Assembly (NCBI GenBank): GCA_963971425.1
Contig: OZ020516.1
Location: 14,992,593-15,056,592 of the forward strand
Source: Bryoerythrophyllum caledonicum
Lineage: Eukaryota; Streptophyta; Bryopsida; Pottiales; Pottiaceae
Length of the DNA: 64,000 nt
Reading direction: 5' to 3'
The stretch's first letter is position 1. Each line of letters opens with the position of its first letter. A program made the translations under genes and the position numbers. Shown here piece after piece: positions 14,601 through 26,156 of the stretch. The notes under the pieces were generated by a model. It saw only the letters and a list, made by a program, of their open reading frames with translations, was not told the DNA's origin and made no database searches.

Positions 14601-15650
14601 TACCGGCATGTCTCAGGCTCTGAGCAATTATTTCATTGGCCTAAGATGTGGACTAGTCAAACACATGGCTTGACCAAAACTATGTGCCTTCATATCAATT
14701 GTCCTCAACCATGTATAAGATTGTCTATTGGCATGTATCAGGCTCTAAGTAATTATTTCAGTGGCCTATGATATGGACTAGTCAAGCACATGGCTTGACC
14801 AAAACTATGTACTTTAGTATCAATTGTCCTCAACCATGTATCAGATTGTCTATCGACATGTATGAGGCTGTGAGCAATTATTTTACTGGCTTAAAATGTG
14901 GATTAGTCAAGCACATGGCTTGACCAAAACTATGTACCTTAATATCAATTGTCCTCAACCATGTATCAGATTGTCTACCGGCATGTATGAGGCTCTGAGC
15001 ATTTATTTCACTGGCCTATGATGTGGACTAGTCAAGCCCATGGCTTGACCAAGACTATGTACCTTAATAATAATTTTCCCTGAACCATGTATGAGATTGT
15101 CTACAGGCATGTATTAGGCTCTGAGCAATTATTTCACTGGCGTAAGATGTGGACCAGTCAAGCACACGGCTTGATCAATACTATGTACCGTAATATCCAT
15201 TGTCCTTAACCATGTATATGATTGTCTGGCGGCATGTATCTGGCTCTTAGTAATTATTTCACTGGCCTAAGATGTGGACTAGTCAAGCACATGGCTTGAC
15301 CAAAACTCTATTCGTAAATATCAATTGTCCTCAACCACGAATCAGATTTTCTACTGGCATGTATTAGGCTCAGAGCAATTATTTCCCCGGCCTAAGATGT
15401 GGACTGGTCAAGCACATGGCTTGACGAAAACAATGTACTTTAACATCAATTGTCCTCAACCATGTATCTGATTGTCTACTGGCATGTTTCAGGCCATGAG
15501 CAATTAGAGAGCCTATGTTATGCATTAATTTCTAGGAACAACGTGGATTAGTCAAAGACTTGGCTTTTGACAAAATTATGTACATTAATATCAATTGTCT
15601 TGGACCATACGTCAAATTGTCTACTAGCAAGAATCACGCTCTAAGCATTT
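2700..15650 (+). repeat. 125-bp satellite array, about 13 kb
   Basis: Head-to-tail units of 125 bp; for example, the landmark TGGACTAGTC falls at 14246 and 14371. Each unit contains TGGACTAGTCAAGCACATGG, then CTTGACCAAAACTATGTGCC, TTAATATCAATTGTCCTCAA, CCATGTATCAGATTGTCTAC, CGGCATGTATCAGGCTCTGA and GCAATTATTTCACTGGCCTA. Many units carry an extra ~33 bp that duplicates the TACCGGCATGTATCAGGCTC part, giving ~158-bp variants. Divergence is moderate, with roughly 100 units in the array. Because 125 is not a multiple of three, the many 60-110 codon open frames with similar peptides are periodic artefacts. A satellite of this length could be centromeric, pericentromeric or interstitial; the sequence does not say which. 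Confidence 0.95.
4040..4284. mobile_element. Small MITE inside the satellite
   Basis: About 240 bp breaks the satellite between the CTTGACCAAAAC and TAATATCAA parts of one unit. Its ends are inverted: ACACCATATTCATTATATT near 4049 and AATATAATGAATATGGTATT near 4264. No coding capacity. The insertion seems to fall at TAATA in the satellite consensus, suggesting a short target duplication, but the exact TSD is unclear. Confidence 0.65.
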
Positions 15651-15654
15651 AGAC

Positions 15655-16960
15655 AACTTGTATGATTGTAGAGCAAGAATGTTTTAATCAACCTTTTTCA
15701 AAATTTATAATGTAAAAAGGGTTTTAGATACGTTGAAAACTAGTTAAGTAGTAATTTAGTTCACATTAAATAGGTTTTTAGTTTTAAAGTACCTCTTCAT
15801 ATTCAATGATTAGGAGATCATGAGAAAAGGGTTAAATTAGTGGCCTTTTGTGAAGGCACAACTCTTGATAAAAAGAAACCTTGAAGCTTTAAAGAGAACT
15901 ATGTGAGTGGTAGAAATTTATGGAATAATATGAAAAAAGATATTTGGTGATCTTTATAGAAGACAATGTGTTCTCTAAAACGATTTATGGTGATCTTTAG
16001 AGAATCCTTGTTTATTTTATTTATATTGTTATTGTTTATTTTGTATTGTGTTGATTATGCATATGTGTATGTATGAGCCTATGTATATTTGGTCTTCATG
16101 TTAAATTAGGACAAACCCTAATTAGGTCAAGTTTGACCTTGTGTGTTTAAAGAGTGAACTTAAGTGAATATATTCTTAAGAGAGAGTTATTGTGATTGAG
16201 AGAACTTAATGAATATTTAAATGGAAGAATAAGCACAAGTTAGAAGTTTTAAATGTAAGTGGATTATGCTTAAGGATTTAATCGTTGAGAATAAGATTAA
16301 GTAGTCTTATTAGAGTATTGCATTTAATGTGAGTTACTTAATGCAATTTATGGAATATCATATGAGTACAAGTGGATAGTTAAATCTAGGCTTTAAGGAG
16401 AAATCATAAAATGAATTAACTTAATTGTACAATGTATTGTGATGATTAATGTGTGTTCAATTCCATTGGAGAATTAAAGAAACAATTAACTTGTGTGGTT
16501 TTTGAAAGAACTAATGTGTTATTGAAGGATTGAGATTGAATCAAACCCATGGATACTGGACGATCGTGATAGGACAAAGCTTTATTGCATCTGGTAAGGT
16601 TGTGTGTTTCAAAAGAATTAATCAATGAACCAAACCAATGAGCTAAGAATGGATAAGATCCATTCTCCCAAGGTGGCATAGTATAATATGGGGCACATAC
16701 ACAATATAGACAAAGAGCAAGGGTCTTGTCCAAACAACTTTTACCTTGGAGTTAAAAATTGAGAGTTCCTCAATCTTTAAGAGTGTAGATTGTTTATCTC
16801 AAAAATTCTATAACGCAAGTAGATAAACTTAAGTGTTTCAATAGAAGATAGCTTATATGTTATAATTAGACTCAAACTACCTAATACTACACGCTATACC
16901 ATCCCGGAGAACGAACTTGGAATAAGAGTGATTCTTGGGTGTTTTGGAAGTAGCCAATTT
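15655..16960. other. AT-rich spacer between the two satellites
   Basis: No satellite periodicity, no inverted ends found and no protein similarity. The open frame at 16446-16733 (minus) has no recognisable domain. The flanks are satellite units of the two different families, so this may be an old insertion or the junction between arrays. Confidence 0.5.
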
Positions 16961-19900
16961 CCGCATGGAATAATGCATCAATTGCCATAAATCTTGTGGA
17001 CTAGTCAAAGACAAGGCCCGGCATGAACTATGTATTTTACTATCAATTGTCCTAATTCATACATCAGATTGTCTCCCGGCTTGAATCAGCCTCTGGACAA
17101 CAAGACAAAGTGTATCATGCATCAATCGCCATAAATCTTGTGGACCAATCAAAGATATGGCCCTTGGCCTAAATTATGACCCTTAATATCAATCAACCCG
17201 AATCATACATCACATTGTCGGTTGACATGAATCACGCTCCTAACAGTTAGACAACCTCTATCATACATTAATCTCCACAAATCTCGTGGACTAGTCAAAG
17301 ACATGGCCTGCAACCTAAAGTATGTCCCTTAAAATCAATCATCTTGATTCATACATTAGATTTTCTACTAGCGTGAATCATTCCTGGGGCAATTAGAGAG
17401 CCTTTATCATGCATTAATTGGCATAATTTATAAATCTAGTAACCTAGTCAAAGACATGGCTTTTCAACTAAATCATGTACATTAATATCAATCATCATAA
17501 ACCATACACCATATTGTCATTCGGCATGAATCATGCTTCGAGCAGTTAGACATTCTATATCATGCATCAATCTCCATGGCCCTTGACCTAAAGTATGTAC
17601 CTTAATATCAATTAGCCTAAACCATACATCAAATTATCGATCGACATGAATTACATTATAATCCATTGTCGATTGGCATGAATCATATTGTAAGCCATTA
17701 GACAACTTGCATCATGCATCAATCGCCATAAATCACATGGATTAGTCAATGACATGATCCTTAACCTAAAGTATGTACCTTAATATCTATTGTCCTCGAC
17801 CATATTTCAGATTGTCTACCAGCATATATCACACTCATAGCAATTAGACAACCTCTAGTATGCAATATTTGCTATATATGTCATGGATTAGTCAAAGACA
17901 TGGCCTTTGACCTAAAGTATGTCCCTTAACATGAATCATCCTAAACCATATGTCAGATTGTCTACCGGCATAAATCACTTTTTGAGCAATAAGACAGCTT
18001 GTATCATGCATCAATCCCCATAAATCTCATAGACTAGTCAACGACATGGGCCTTGGGCTAAATCATGTACGTAAATATCTTTTGTCCTCGACCATGCATC
18101 AAATTGTCAATTGACATGAATCATGCTCCAAGCCATTAGACAACCACTATCATGCATCAATGGCCATAGATCTTGTGGATTAGTCAAAGACATGGCCCTT
18201 GATCTAAAGTATGTACCTTAACCCTCAAAGGCCCAAGAGTCCCTCCCAAAGACTATAAGAGTCTCCTTGGGGGACTCTTGGGCCTTTAGGGGTTAATATC
18301 CTTTGTCCTTGACCATTCATCAGATTGTCGATCGGCATGAATCATGCTTTAAGCATATAGACAACTTGTATCATGCATCAATCCCCATATATTTTGTCGA
18401 CTAGTCAAAGACATGGCTTTCAACCTAAATCATGTCCCTTAATATCAATCATCCTGAACCATACATCACATTGTCTACCGGCACATATCATGCGCTGATC
18501 AATTTGACAGCTAATAATATGCATCAATCGCCGTAAATTTTGTAGACGAGTCAAGACATGGCATTTGACATAAAATATGTCCATTAATATGAATCATTCT
18601 AAACCATTCATCACATTGTCTACCAACATGAATCACACTATGAGCAATTAGAGAGCAAGTATCATGTATGAGTGGCCATAATTCTCTTGGACTAGTCAAA
18701 GAAATGGCCTTTGACCTAAATTATATCCTTTAATATCAATCATCTTCAACCATATATCGCATTGTCTAACGCCATGAAACACACTCTAAGCATATAGACA
18801 ACTTGTACTATGCATCAACCGCCATAAATCTTGTGGTCCAGGCAAAGACATGACCTTTGACCTAATTTATGTCCCTTAATATCAATGATCTGGAGCCATA
18901 CATTAAATTATCACCAACATCAATAATGATCTAAGCAATTAGATGGCAAGTATCATGCATCAATCACCATAAATCTCGTAGAGTGGTGAAAGACATGGCC
19001 TTATATCTAAATTATGTCCTTTAATATCAATCATCCTAAACTATAACTCAGATTGTCTACGGGCATGAATCATGCTCTAATCAATTAGTCAACCTCTACC
19101 ATGCATTACTTTCCATACATCCTTTGATATTAATAGTCCTTAACCATACATCAAATACGTCTACCAACCTGAATCACGCTTTAATGAATTAGACAACCTA
19201 TATCATGTACCAATTGTTGTATGGCCCTTAATGCAAATAATGTCTCTTTATATCAATGATCCTAAACCATATATCACATTGTCTACTGGCATGAATCACG
19301 CTCTAAGCATTTAGACAGCTTGTATCATGCATCAATCGCCCTCAATCTCGTGGACTACTCAAAGACATGGCCCTTAATCTAAATTATATACATAATATCA
19401 ATCATCCTAAACCATCAGATCGTCCATGGACATGAATCGCGATTTGAGCATTTAGAAAATATATTTCATTCATTATTTGTCATAGATCACGTGGACTAGT
19501 CAAAGACATGCCTTGACCTAAATTATGTCCCGTAATATTAATCGTCCTAAACAATACATTTAATTATTTCCTGGCATGAATCATGTTGTTAGGATTTAGT
19601 CAACATGTATCATGCATCAATCGTCATAAATTTTGTGGACTAGTCAAAGACTTGGCCCTTTACCTAAATTATGTTCCTTCATATCAATGATTTGGAACCA
19701 TACATCACATTGTCTACCAACATCAATCATGCTCAAAGCAATTAGACAGTCTATGTAATACATCAATCACCATAAATCTTGTGGATTAGTTAAAAAAATG
19801 GCCCTTGACCTAAATTACGTACATTAATATCAATCATCTGAACCATACATCAGACTGTCGATTGGCAAAAATCACGCTCTCAACAATTAAACAGCCTATA

Positions 19901-21800
19901 TCATGCATCAATCATCATAGATCAAGTGGATTGGTGAAAGACGTGGCTTGTGACCTAAATTATGTAAGTTAATATCAATCATTGAGACCTATACATCATA
20001 TTGTTGATCAACATAAATCACCCTCTAAATAACTAGACAGCCTAAATCATACATCAATTGCCATATATATGTAATAAAACAATTTTAATCACGCGGATTA
20101 GTTAAAGACATGGCCCTTCATCCAAACTATGTACCTTAATATCAATCATCATGAACCATACATCAAATAATCTCCTTGCATGAATCATGCTTCAAGGAAT
20201 TAGACACCATGTATCATGCATCAATGGCCATAAATGTCGTGAACTAGTCAAAGACATGGCCCTTGAGCTAAATTATGACCCTTCACATCAATGATTGTAA
20301 ACCGTACATAGATTATCCAACAACATAAATTGCGCTCTGAGCAATTAGACAGCGTGTATCATGCTTCAATAGCCATAAACCTTGTAGACCAGTCAAAGAT
20401 ATGGCTCTTGATCCAAAGTTTGTTTCATAATATGAATCATTTTGACCACACAATAGATTGTCAATCGAAATGAATCATGCTCTAAGCAGTTGGATAGCTT
20501 GTACTACCCATCAATTGCCATAATCACGTGGACTAGTCAAAGACATGGCCTTTGACCAAAATTATGTCTCTAAATATCAATCATCATGAGTCATACATGA
20601 GATTGTCTATTGGCATGAATCATGGTCTAAGCAATTAGAGAACCTGTATCATGCATCAATTTCTGGAAATCTCGTGGACCAATCAAAGACATTGCCTTGA
20701 ACCTAAATTATGTCCCTTAAAACCAATCATCATCAATTTCTGGAAATCTCGTGGACTAATCAAAGACATGGCCTTGAACCTAAATTATGTCCATTAAAAC
20801 CAATCATCATGAAGGTTACATCATATTGTGGACCGACGTAAATCACTCTCAAGGCAATTAGAGAGCCTTTATCATGCATTCATGGCCATAAATCTAGTAA
20901 TCTAGTCATAGACATGGCCCTTTACCTAAATCATGTACATTAATATCAATTCTCGTGAACCATACATTGGATTGTCGATTGCCATGAATCTCGTTCTAAG
21001 AAGTTAGACAACATGTATCAAGCATCATTTGCAATGAAATGATTGTTGATTGGCATAAATCACCTTCTCAATAATTAGACAACCCGTATCATGCATCTAT
21101 TGCCATAAATCACATGGATTAGTTAAAGACATGGCCCTTGATCTAAATTATATACCTTGATATTAATCATCACAAACCATTCATCAAATTGTCTCTCGGC
21201 ATGAATCACGTTTGATGGAATTAGACAACCTTATCATCCTTTAATTGCCATAGATCACATGGATTAGGTAAAGACATGGTGTTTATTTTAATCATCCTAA
21301 ACCATACATCAAATTGATTCTCGGCATGAATCACACTTTGAGGAATTAGACACCATGTATCATGCATCACTCGCCATAAATCTTGTGGACCAGTCAAAGA
21401 CATGTGACCTTTGACATGAAGTATGTCCTGTAATATGAATCATTTGACCATGCATTAGATTGTCCATCAAAATAAACGAGCTCTGAGCAACTAGACAACC
21501 TGTATGGTCCATCAATTGCTATAAATCACATGGATATGTCATGGACATGGCCCTTGACCTAAATGATGTACCTTAACATCAATTGTCCTCAACCATACGT
21601 CTGGTTCTCTCCCAACATGAATCACGTGATGAATCAGACAGCCTATATTATGCATCAATGGCTGTAAATCTCATGGACTAATCAATGACATGGCCCTTGA
21701 TCTAAATTATGTCCCTTAATATCAATCATCATGAACCATACATGTGATTATCCAGTACATGAATGACGCTTTGAGCAATTGGAGAACTTGAATTTTTCAT
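16960..21800 (+). repeat. ~146-bp satellite related to the 125-bp family
   Basis: Units of about 146 bp; the landmark TGGAC falls near 17141 and 17287. They share the core of the 125-bp family (TGGACTAGTCAA, GACATGGC, ACCTTAATATCAAT, ATTGTCTACCGGCATG). The end of the unit is replaced by a longer segment containing GTATCATGCATCAATCGCCA. Units are more diverged and less regular than in the 125-bp array, with several partial or duplicated units (for example near 20640-20820). About 30 units. Confidence 0.88.
18218..18296. mobile_element. Minimal TTAA-flanked hairpin insertion
   Basis: A near-perfect palindrome of 71 bp sits between two TTAA tetramers (18218-18221 and 18293-18296), inside a 146-bp satellite unit. 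Uninterrupted neighbouring units read ACCTTAATATC, so the empty site is known and the TTAA was duplicated. Arms read CAAAGGCCCAAGAGTCC and GGACTCTTGGGCCTTTAGG. TTAA duplication with CCC-type ends is the hallmark of piggyBac-type transposition. Larger relatives with similar ends occur at 49.3, 51.3, 53.6 and 59.6 kb. Confidence 0.82.
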
Positions 21801-22640
21801 CAATGCCATTAATCTAGGAGTGTATTTCCAACAACTCGGATCACGCACTTGATATGAATGGTCATGCATCATAAATCAACCAATATTGAAAAAGCATTGA
21901 GTTCTGCACATAATTATGGATCATTATTAATTTAAATAAATCACTAATAAAGTTTGTTGTATTAGTAACAAGTGTGGATTCTGCAAAAGTAAAACCAATC
22001 AACTCAAATCACGCCCTAGCAAACAACTAACTGGAATTGGGTAGTGAACCATCCTAAACTCATAAATTTAGCAATTTTACAAAAAATCTACTTATGACAA
22101 AGAAAATATCTATTTGAATGATTTTTCTACAATGCAATGTAATATTTATTTTAAAATAATTTTAAGCTTAAAACTCTATACGTGACTAATAAGTTAATAA
22201 CTATTATAATATTCCAATATTGGTTTTGAATTGTTAACTCTTTGGAGTCGTTATTGAATGTTGGAATGTAGCGCATTCAACTTTTTTTGGTTTTGTTTAA
22301 TGATTATATATGCATCATTTATTATTCATTTCTTCTATTATCAACCCCCTTGTATGATTATATGATTTAATTTGAAGACTATAAGTTTGTGTAACAAATT
22401 TTGTTTAGAGATTAGATGACTTAAACTTTGGAAAAATATGTATCAATTGTACAATATATGAATTTAATACAAAGCTAGGCATTGCATGGACATCGCTTTG
22501 GCATTACATGGATGTCATCTTGACTCATTTTCAATACTTTAGTTTTTCGTTCTAAATTGATTATCTACAAAACTGACCAACACGTATCGAAGTCTAGTAC
22601 GTGAATTTAATTGTTAATAAAATCAGTCAAGAATATGTAG
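21800..22640. other. AT-rich region, no gene seen
   Basis: Satellite similarity fades after about 21.8 kb. The sequence is very AT-rich, without open frames, clear repeats or RNA genes that I can recognise. Confidence 0.5.
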
Positions 22641-23270
22641 GCATTTGCAACTTCTTTTGAACCTGAGCTGAACTATCCACCAGCCTAGATGTAGATTGGC
22701 CTAGACTAACGTGACCTGACATAGAGCATGGATTGAACTATCCACCGACTTACAATGTGAAACATATTTTGAATGTGACCAACACATAGGATAGCCTAGA
22801 ATGTCAACTTAATTGTCAATCAAATCAGTCAAGAATCTGCAGGCACTGGTAGCCTCTTTTAAACTTGAACTATCCATCAGCCTAAAATGTGAACTCGCTT
22901 AGACTAACAAGGCTTGACGTAGAACAAGGATTGAACTATTCACCGGCCTACAATGTGACTAGCTTGAACTAATATGGCCTAACATAGAGCATGGGCTGAA
23001 CTATGAGTTTGGCCTAAACTATTGTGGACTATCTACAATGTAGACTTGTCTAGACTGACTTGGACTAGCCTAGAACGTGGACTAGCTTAGAATGTGGTCT
23101 GAACTATCGACTAGCCTAAAACGTACACTAATCAAGAACATGGTCTGACCTAAATTATGTACCTTAATATCAATAGTCCTAGAACATACATCAAATTGTT
23201 TACCGGCATGAATCACGCTATGAGGAAATAAACAACTTGAATCATGCATCATTCACCATAGATCACGGAG
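22640..23270 (+). repeat. Degenerate short repeats and a terminal 146-bp unit
   Basis: Irregular repeats of about 70-90 bp share GAACTATCCACC, GGCCTAGACTAA and ACATAGAGCATGGATTGAAC. They use words found in the satellites (GGACTAG, CATGG, TTGAC). At 23110-23265 the sequence becomes a recognisable 146-bp satellite unit. This looks like an older, decayed edge of the array or a third subfamily. Confidence 0.6.
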
Positions 23271-23724
23271 TGGATAATCCTAATTTGGGTGGCCCTTTGC
23301 CTAATTTTTTGCATGAATCAGAAATGTAAACGACAATGATGTCAACAACTTCTTTGAAAACATGAAGACACATGAGACAAGCTTTGTCACCACCTTGTAA
23401 GACACGTTTCCTAGAGGCCTTATAAGTGAGCACTTCATCAAAGTGATACTCCTAGTCCTAAATATTGCTATTTTGAAGGTGAAACAATAACTCAAATGAA
23501 ACAATTAACTTCCACTTAGAGAGGCAAAATGTCCTACATTTAATGCAGATCAAAATCACAATCACAATCACAATTTGACCATGAATTATCAATGGGAATC
23601 ATTAGGTAAACGTTTAAAGTTGTTGGTGTTGTTATTTTGCTAAGAATGGTCAAATCCTTGATTCATTTTTCAACTCACACATTATTGTATATATAATGTA
23701 TTTATCTATATATGCAATTATATG
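23270..23724. other. No gene seen
   Basis: AT-rich DNA with a short CAATCA-type microsatellite near 23550-23575. The open frame at 23301-23504 (minus) shows no domain. Confidence 0.4.
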
Positions 23725-23825
23725 GAATGATTTTTTTTGTATAGACATCTTTTGGCTTTGAAATCTATCTAACATAGAGATGATCTTGTGGCCAAAATTT
23801 CATAATGTATCAACAAAAACTTTGT
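23725..23825 (+). repeat. Partial copy of the mariner terminal repeat
   Basis: About 100 bp match the right inverted repeat of the element at 0.4-2.3 kb (TGGAATGA, then CTTTTGGCTTTGAAAT, then GTATCAACAAAAACT). No transposase adjoins it, so it is a fragment or solo end. It lies about 450 bp beyond the 3' coding end of the retrotransposon. Confidence 0.7.
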
Positions 23826-24282
23826 GGTGCACAAACACATCGTGCAAAGATAACATCGTGCCAACAGGTGAGAGCGCACAATTAGAGGCAAACTCGGAGC
23901 AATGGTGATTATACTATCACCGTTGCCTCCGTAAACAACGAAAACAATAGTTCACAAAAGAAACTAACAACCTCCAACAACCTAGGCTAGGGAAAAATAA
24001 ATAAATACCCAGACCATAACATTTAGTAATTGGTCTACAAGGACCCCTTTACTCGCCCCCTTCACTCGTGCTGGAGCCCCTTTCACACCGGCAAACCACA
24101 CAATTAACGTAAAGTGTATGAACGACCGAGCATGAAAACCTCTCAAGTCCAGAAAAATCAAGGTGACCTATAGAAAAGACACTAATAGACCATGTAGACA
24201 AAGGATAGGCCGGGTGCATTGAGAGCCCCATCGTTAATCGCCTCTAACACTTTTAATGGCTAGACCTTGTCTACGTAGACTC
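23826..24282 (-). other. 3' end of the retrotransposon, LTR not identified
   Basis: This is where a polypurine tract and 3' LTR would be expected on the minus strand. I could not match it to sequence beyond the 5' end (32.2-33.5 kb) by eye, so no LTR pair or target duplication can be given. The LTRs may be lost, strongly diverged or replaced. Confidence 0.35.
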
Positions 24283-24720
24283 TTAATGTGCTAAACAATT
24301 TGGACACGACCATTGACCCACTGGTACCTCTAGAAGAGGTGGGGTTAGACATTCTAGATGCCACCCCGTAGAACACAAGTCACAAATGACCATTGTGGCT
24401 GCCTATTTGGCACTACCACACAATTGACATCGCAATCCAGCCGAGATGTGAGAAATACCAGGGTTTACCGTGCCATCAATGTGTGGTAAATGGCAAGGAG
24501 CGCAATTGCGCGTGTGATCCTTCCATATCTAACCATCACGACCCTCCAACAATAATACTTCTGAGTGCTTCACCTCACGAACTCGCAAGATCACCCGTCC
24601 CGTTGTCACATCCAAAGTGGTGGGCGCTGCTTGTTGTAAATACGCATAGTCTCCAGGAGTAAACCGTCGCACTTGCGGTCGGTAGCCTCCTCCCCGTATT
24701 GTAGCATAACGCAACGTATC
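24283..24720 (-). pseudogene. Integrase C-terminal tail with PHD finger (out of frame, two stops)
   Basis: After a one-base loss near 24720, integrase similarity continues in a new frame (TTG codon at 24714) with a basic tail, GYRPQVRRFTPGDYAYL, the usual post-core segment. Further on is a full set of PHD-finger ligands: CQLC (Cys at 24429 and 24420), CDLC (24384 and 24375), His at 24360 with Cys at 24351 in GWHLEC, then CPNC (24306 and 24297) preceded by GQWS. The linker between the last pairs, LTPPLLEVPVGQW, is typical of PHD fingers, which bind the histone H3 tail. The frame ends at TAA 24283-24285. In-frame TAG codons lie at 24529 and 24403, the latter between the first two ligand pairs. 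Many Ty3 elements carry a chromodomain at this place; here a PHD finger occupies it. The Cys/His pattern is seen directly; histone binding is inferred. Confidence 0.82.
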
Positions 24721-26156
24721 CGATGTTGAGCAATGGAAAGATTCTCCAATGCCATAGGCATCACCCGTTTGAACAAATCCGCACGTTGCTCACACACTTG
24801 AGCCCACGTATCTGGATTGTCCATGTTAGCCAACACGGTGTCAGCATCTGCTTGAATGGCCTTCGGTAACACCGGTTGCCTTCCAAACAACAGAAAGTAA
24901 AGAGAAAAGGACGCCAAAGATGCTTGCTTACTAAACCGGTAGCCCATGGCTATCCACGGTAATTGCAAGTCCCAATCTTGATGATGTCCCTTCTTCAAAC
25001 TATACTTCCGAAGCCCCCTCTTGACGGTTTGCACCATGCGCTTCGCCAAGCCATCCGCTTTGGGATGATCCCTCGAAGTAGTGCGGTGATCTATCATCGC
25101 TTGCTCACACAACGTTTGAAACTCATCCAAGAATTCCCTTCCTTGGTCTGTGAGAACTTCCGCTGGAGCTCCAAAGCGGCTCAATACACGATCAAGAAAA
25201 GAGTAAGCGGCCCCCTCACTAAACTTGTCAGGCAACGCCACCAATTCTATCCATTTTGAGAAGTGCTCGATCATCACCAACACATACTTATTGTGTCGAG
25301 GTGTCATTGGCAATGGACTAGCAAAATCTAAGCTCCACCTATATCCCAAGCCCATAATTGGCAATGGTTGCAATTGTGGCATCGGAGCGTTAAAAGACGC
25401 TCGTACCCGATCACAAATCATACACCGAGCTACCAAGGCTTGAACTTGAGTTTGCATTCCTCGCCACCAATAGTGAAGCTGAAGCAAGCTATAAGTCCTC
25501 CGCACTCCAAAGTGCCCAAGGTCTTCATGCGTGTCCTTGATGAGCTTCACTCTCTCCAATGGAGTTGGAACAACCTTCCGCGTGCCATCCGGCCACACCC
25601 TCAAAAGATGAGTCCTCTCCCACACGAACCGTTTGGCTCGTTGTGAGACCCGATCTCTCTCCTTGGCAGACCACGTAGGCACCATTTCTCCATTCTTCAG
25701 AAAATGCATCACGTTCGTGTCTTCAAAGATGTCTTTGGCGCCCCCAGATTCTTCACCGACATCCTCATCTACCGTGGCCACAGTAGAAGCTCCGGTGTCA
25801 TCTCCACGCATCGCCAATACACTTAGAAAGGCCGAACAATGCCAACCTGGCAACGGATCGGCTTCATCCTCCTTGTGCCACCTAGCGCCTGTAGTTTCCG
25901 TTTGGTTTGGAATTGGATTGCGGCTAAGGCCGTCGGCATCCATATTCACCAATCCCGCTCTGTGCACCACCTTGAAGTCGTATTCCATCAACATCAAGGC
26001 CCACCGCGCTAGCTTGCATGTTAGTTTGTCAGACTCCATCAACCACTTTAAAGGTTGATGATCCGTGACTAACAAGAACTCGTTACCATAAAGGTAACAT
26101 CGAAAATGAGCAATTGCCCATATGGCAGCCAAACACTCCCCTTCATACGAGCTATA
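24606..26156 (-). pseudogene. RNase H C-terminal part and integrase
   Basis: Continues the polyprotein after the TAA at 26157. The start completes RNase H (YEGECLA just upstream, then TDHQPLKW at residues ~23-30 of this open segment). Integrase follows: an HHCC zinc module (THEDLGHFG to CMIC, residues ~202-240), then the catalytic core with Asp in WSLDFASP (~269) and LTDQGREF (~329). Thirty-five residues after the second Asp the expected Glu is Lys (GLAKRM, codon near 25041-25043), a G-to-A change that should abolish strand transfer. The last ~35 codons before 24606 are out of frame: the true continuation lies in another frame from about 24720. In this family integrase inserts the cDNA into chromatin. 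The dense reading frame suggests a fairly recent insertion despite the damage. Confidence 0.92.

Noticed and set aside
2857..14771. Dozens of 60-112 codon open frames with the same peptide theme (MWTSQAHGLTKTM-like)
   Set aside because: They are translations of the 125-bp satellite in successive frames. Frames change from unit to unit because 125 is not divisible by three, and no start or length is kept.
2700..21800. Satellite arrays as a CRISPR-like array
   Set aside because: Units are contiguous, of one sequence, without unique spacers, in a clearly eukaryotic nuclear context.
22000..23724. Possible organelle DNA insert because of high AT
   Set aside because: No plastid or mitochondrial gene or RNA sequence is recognisable.
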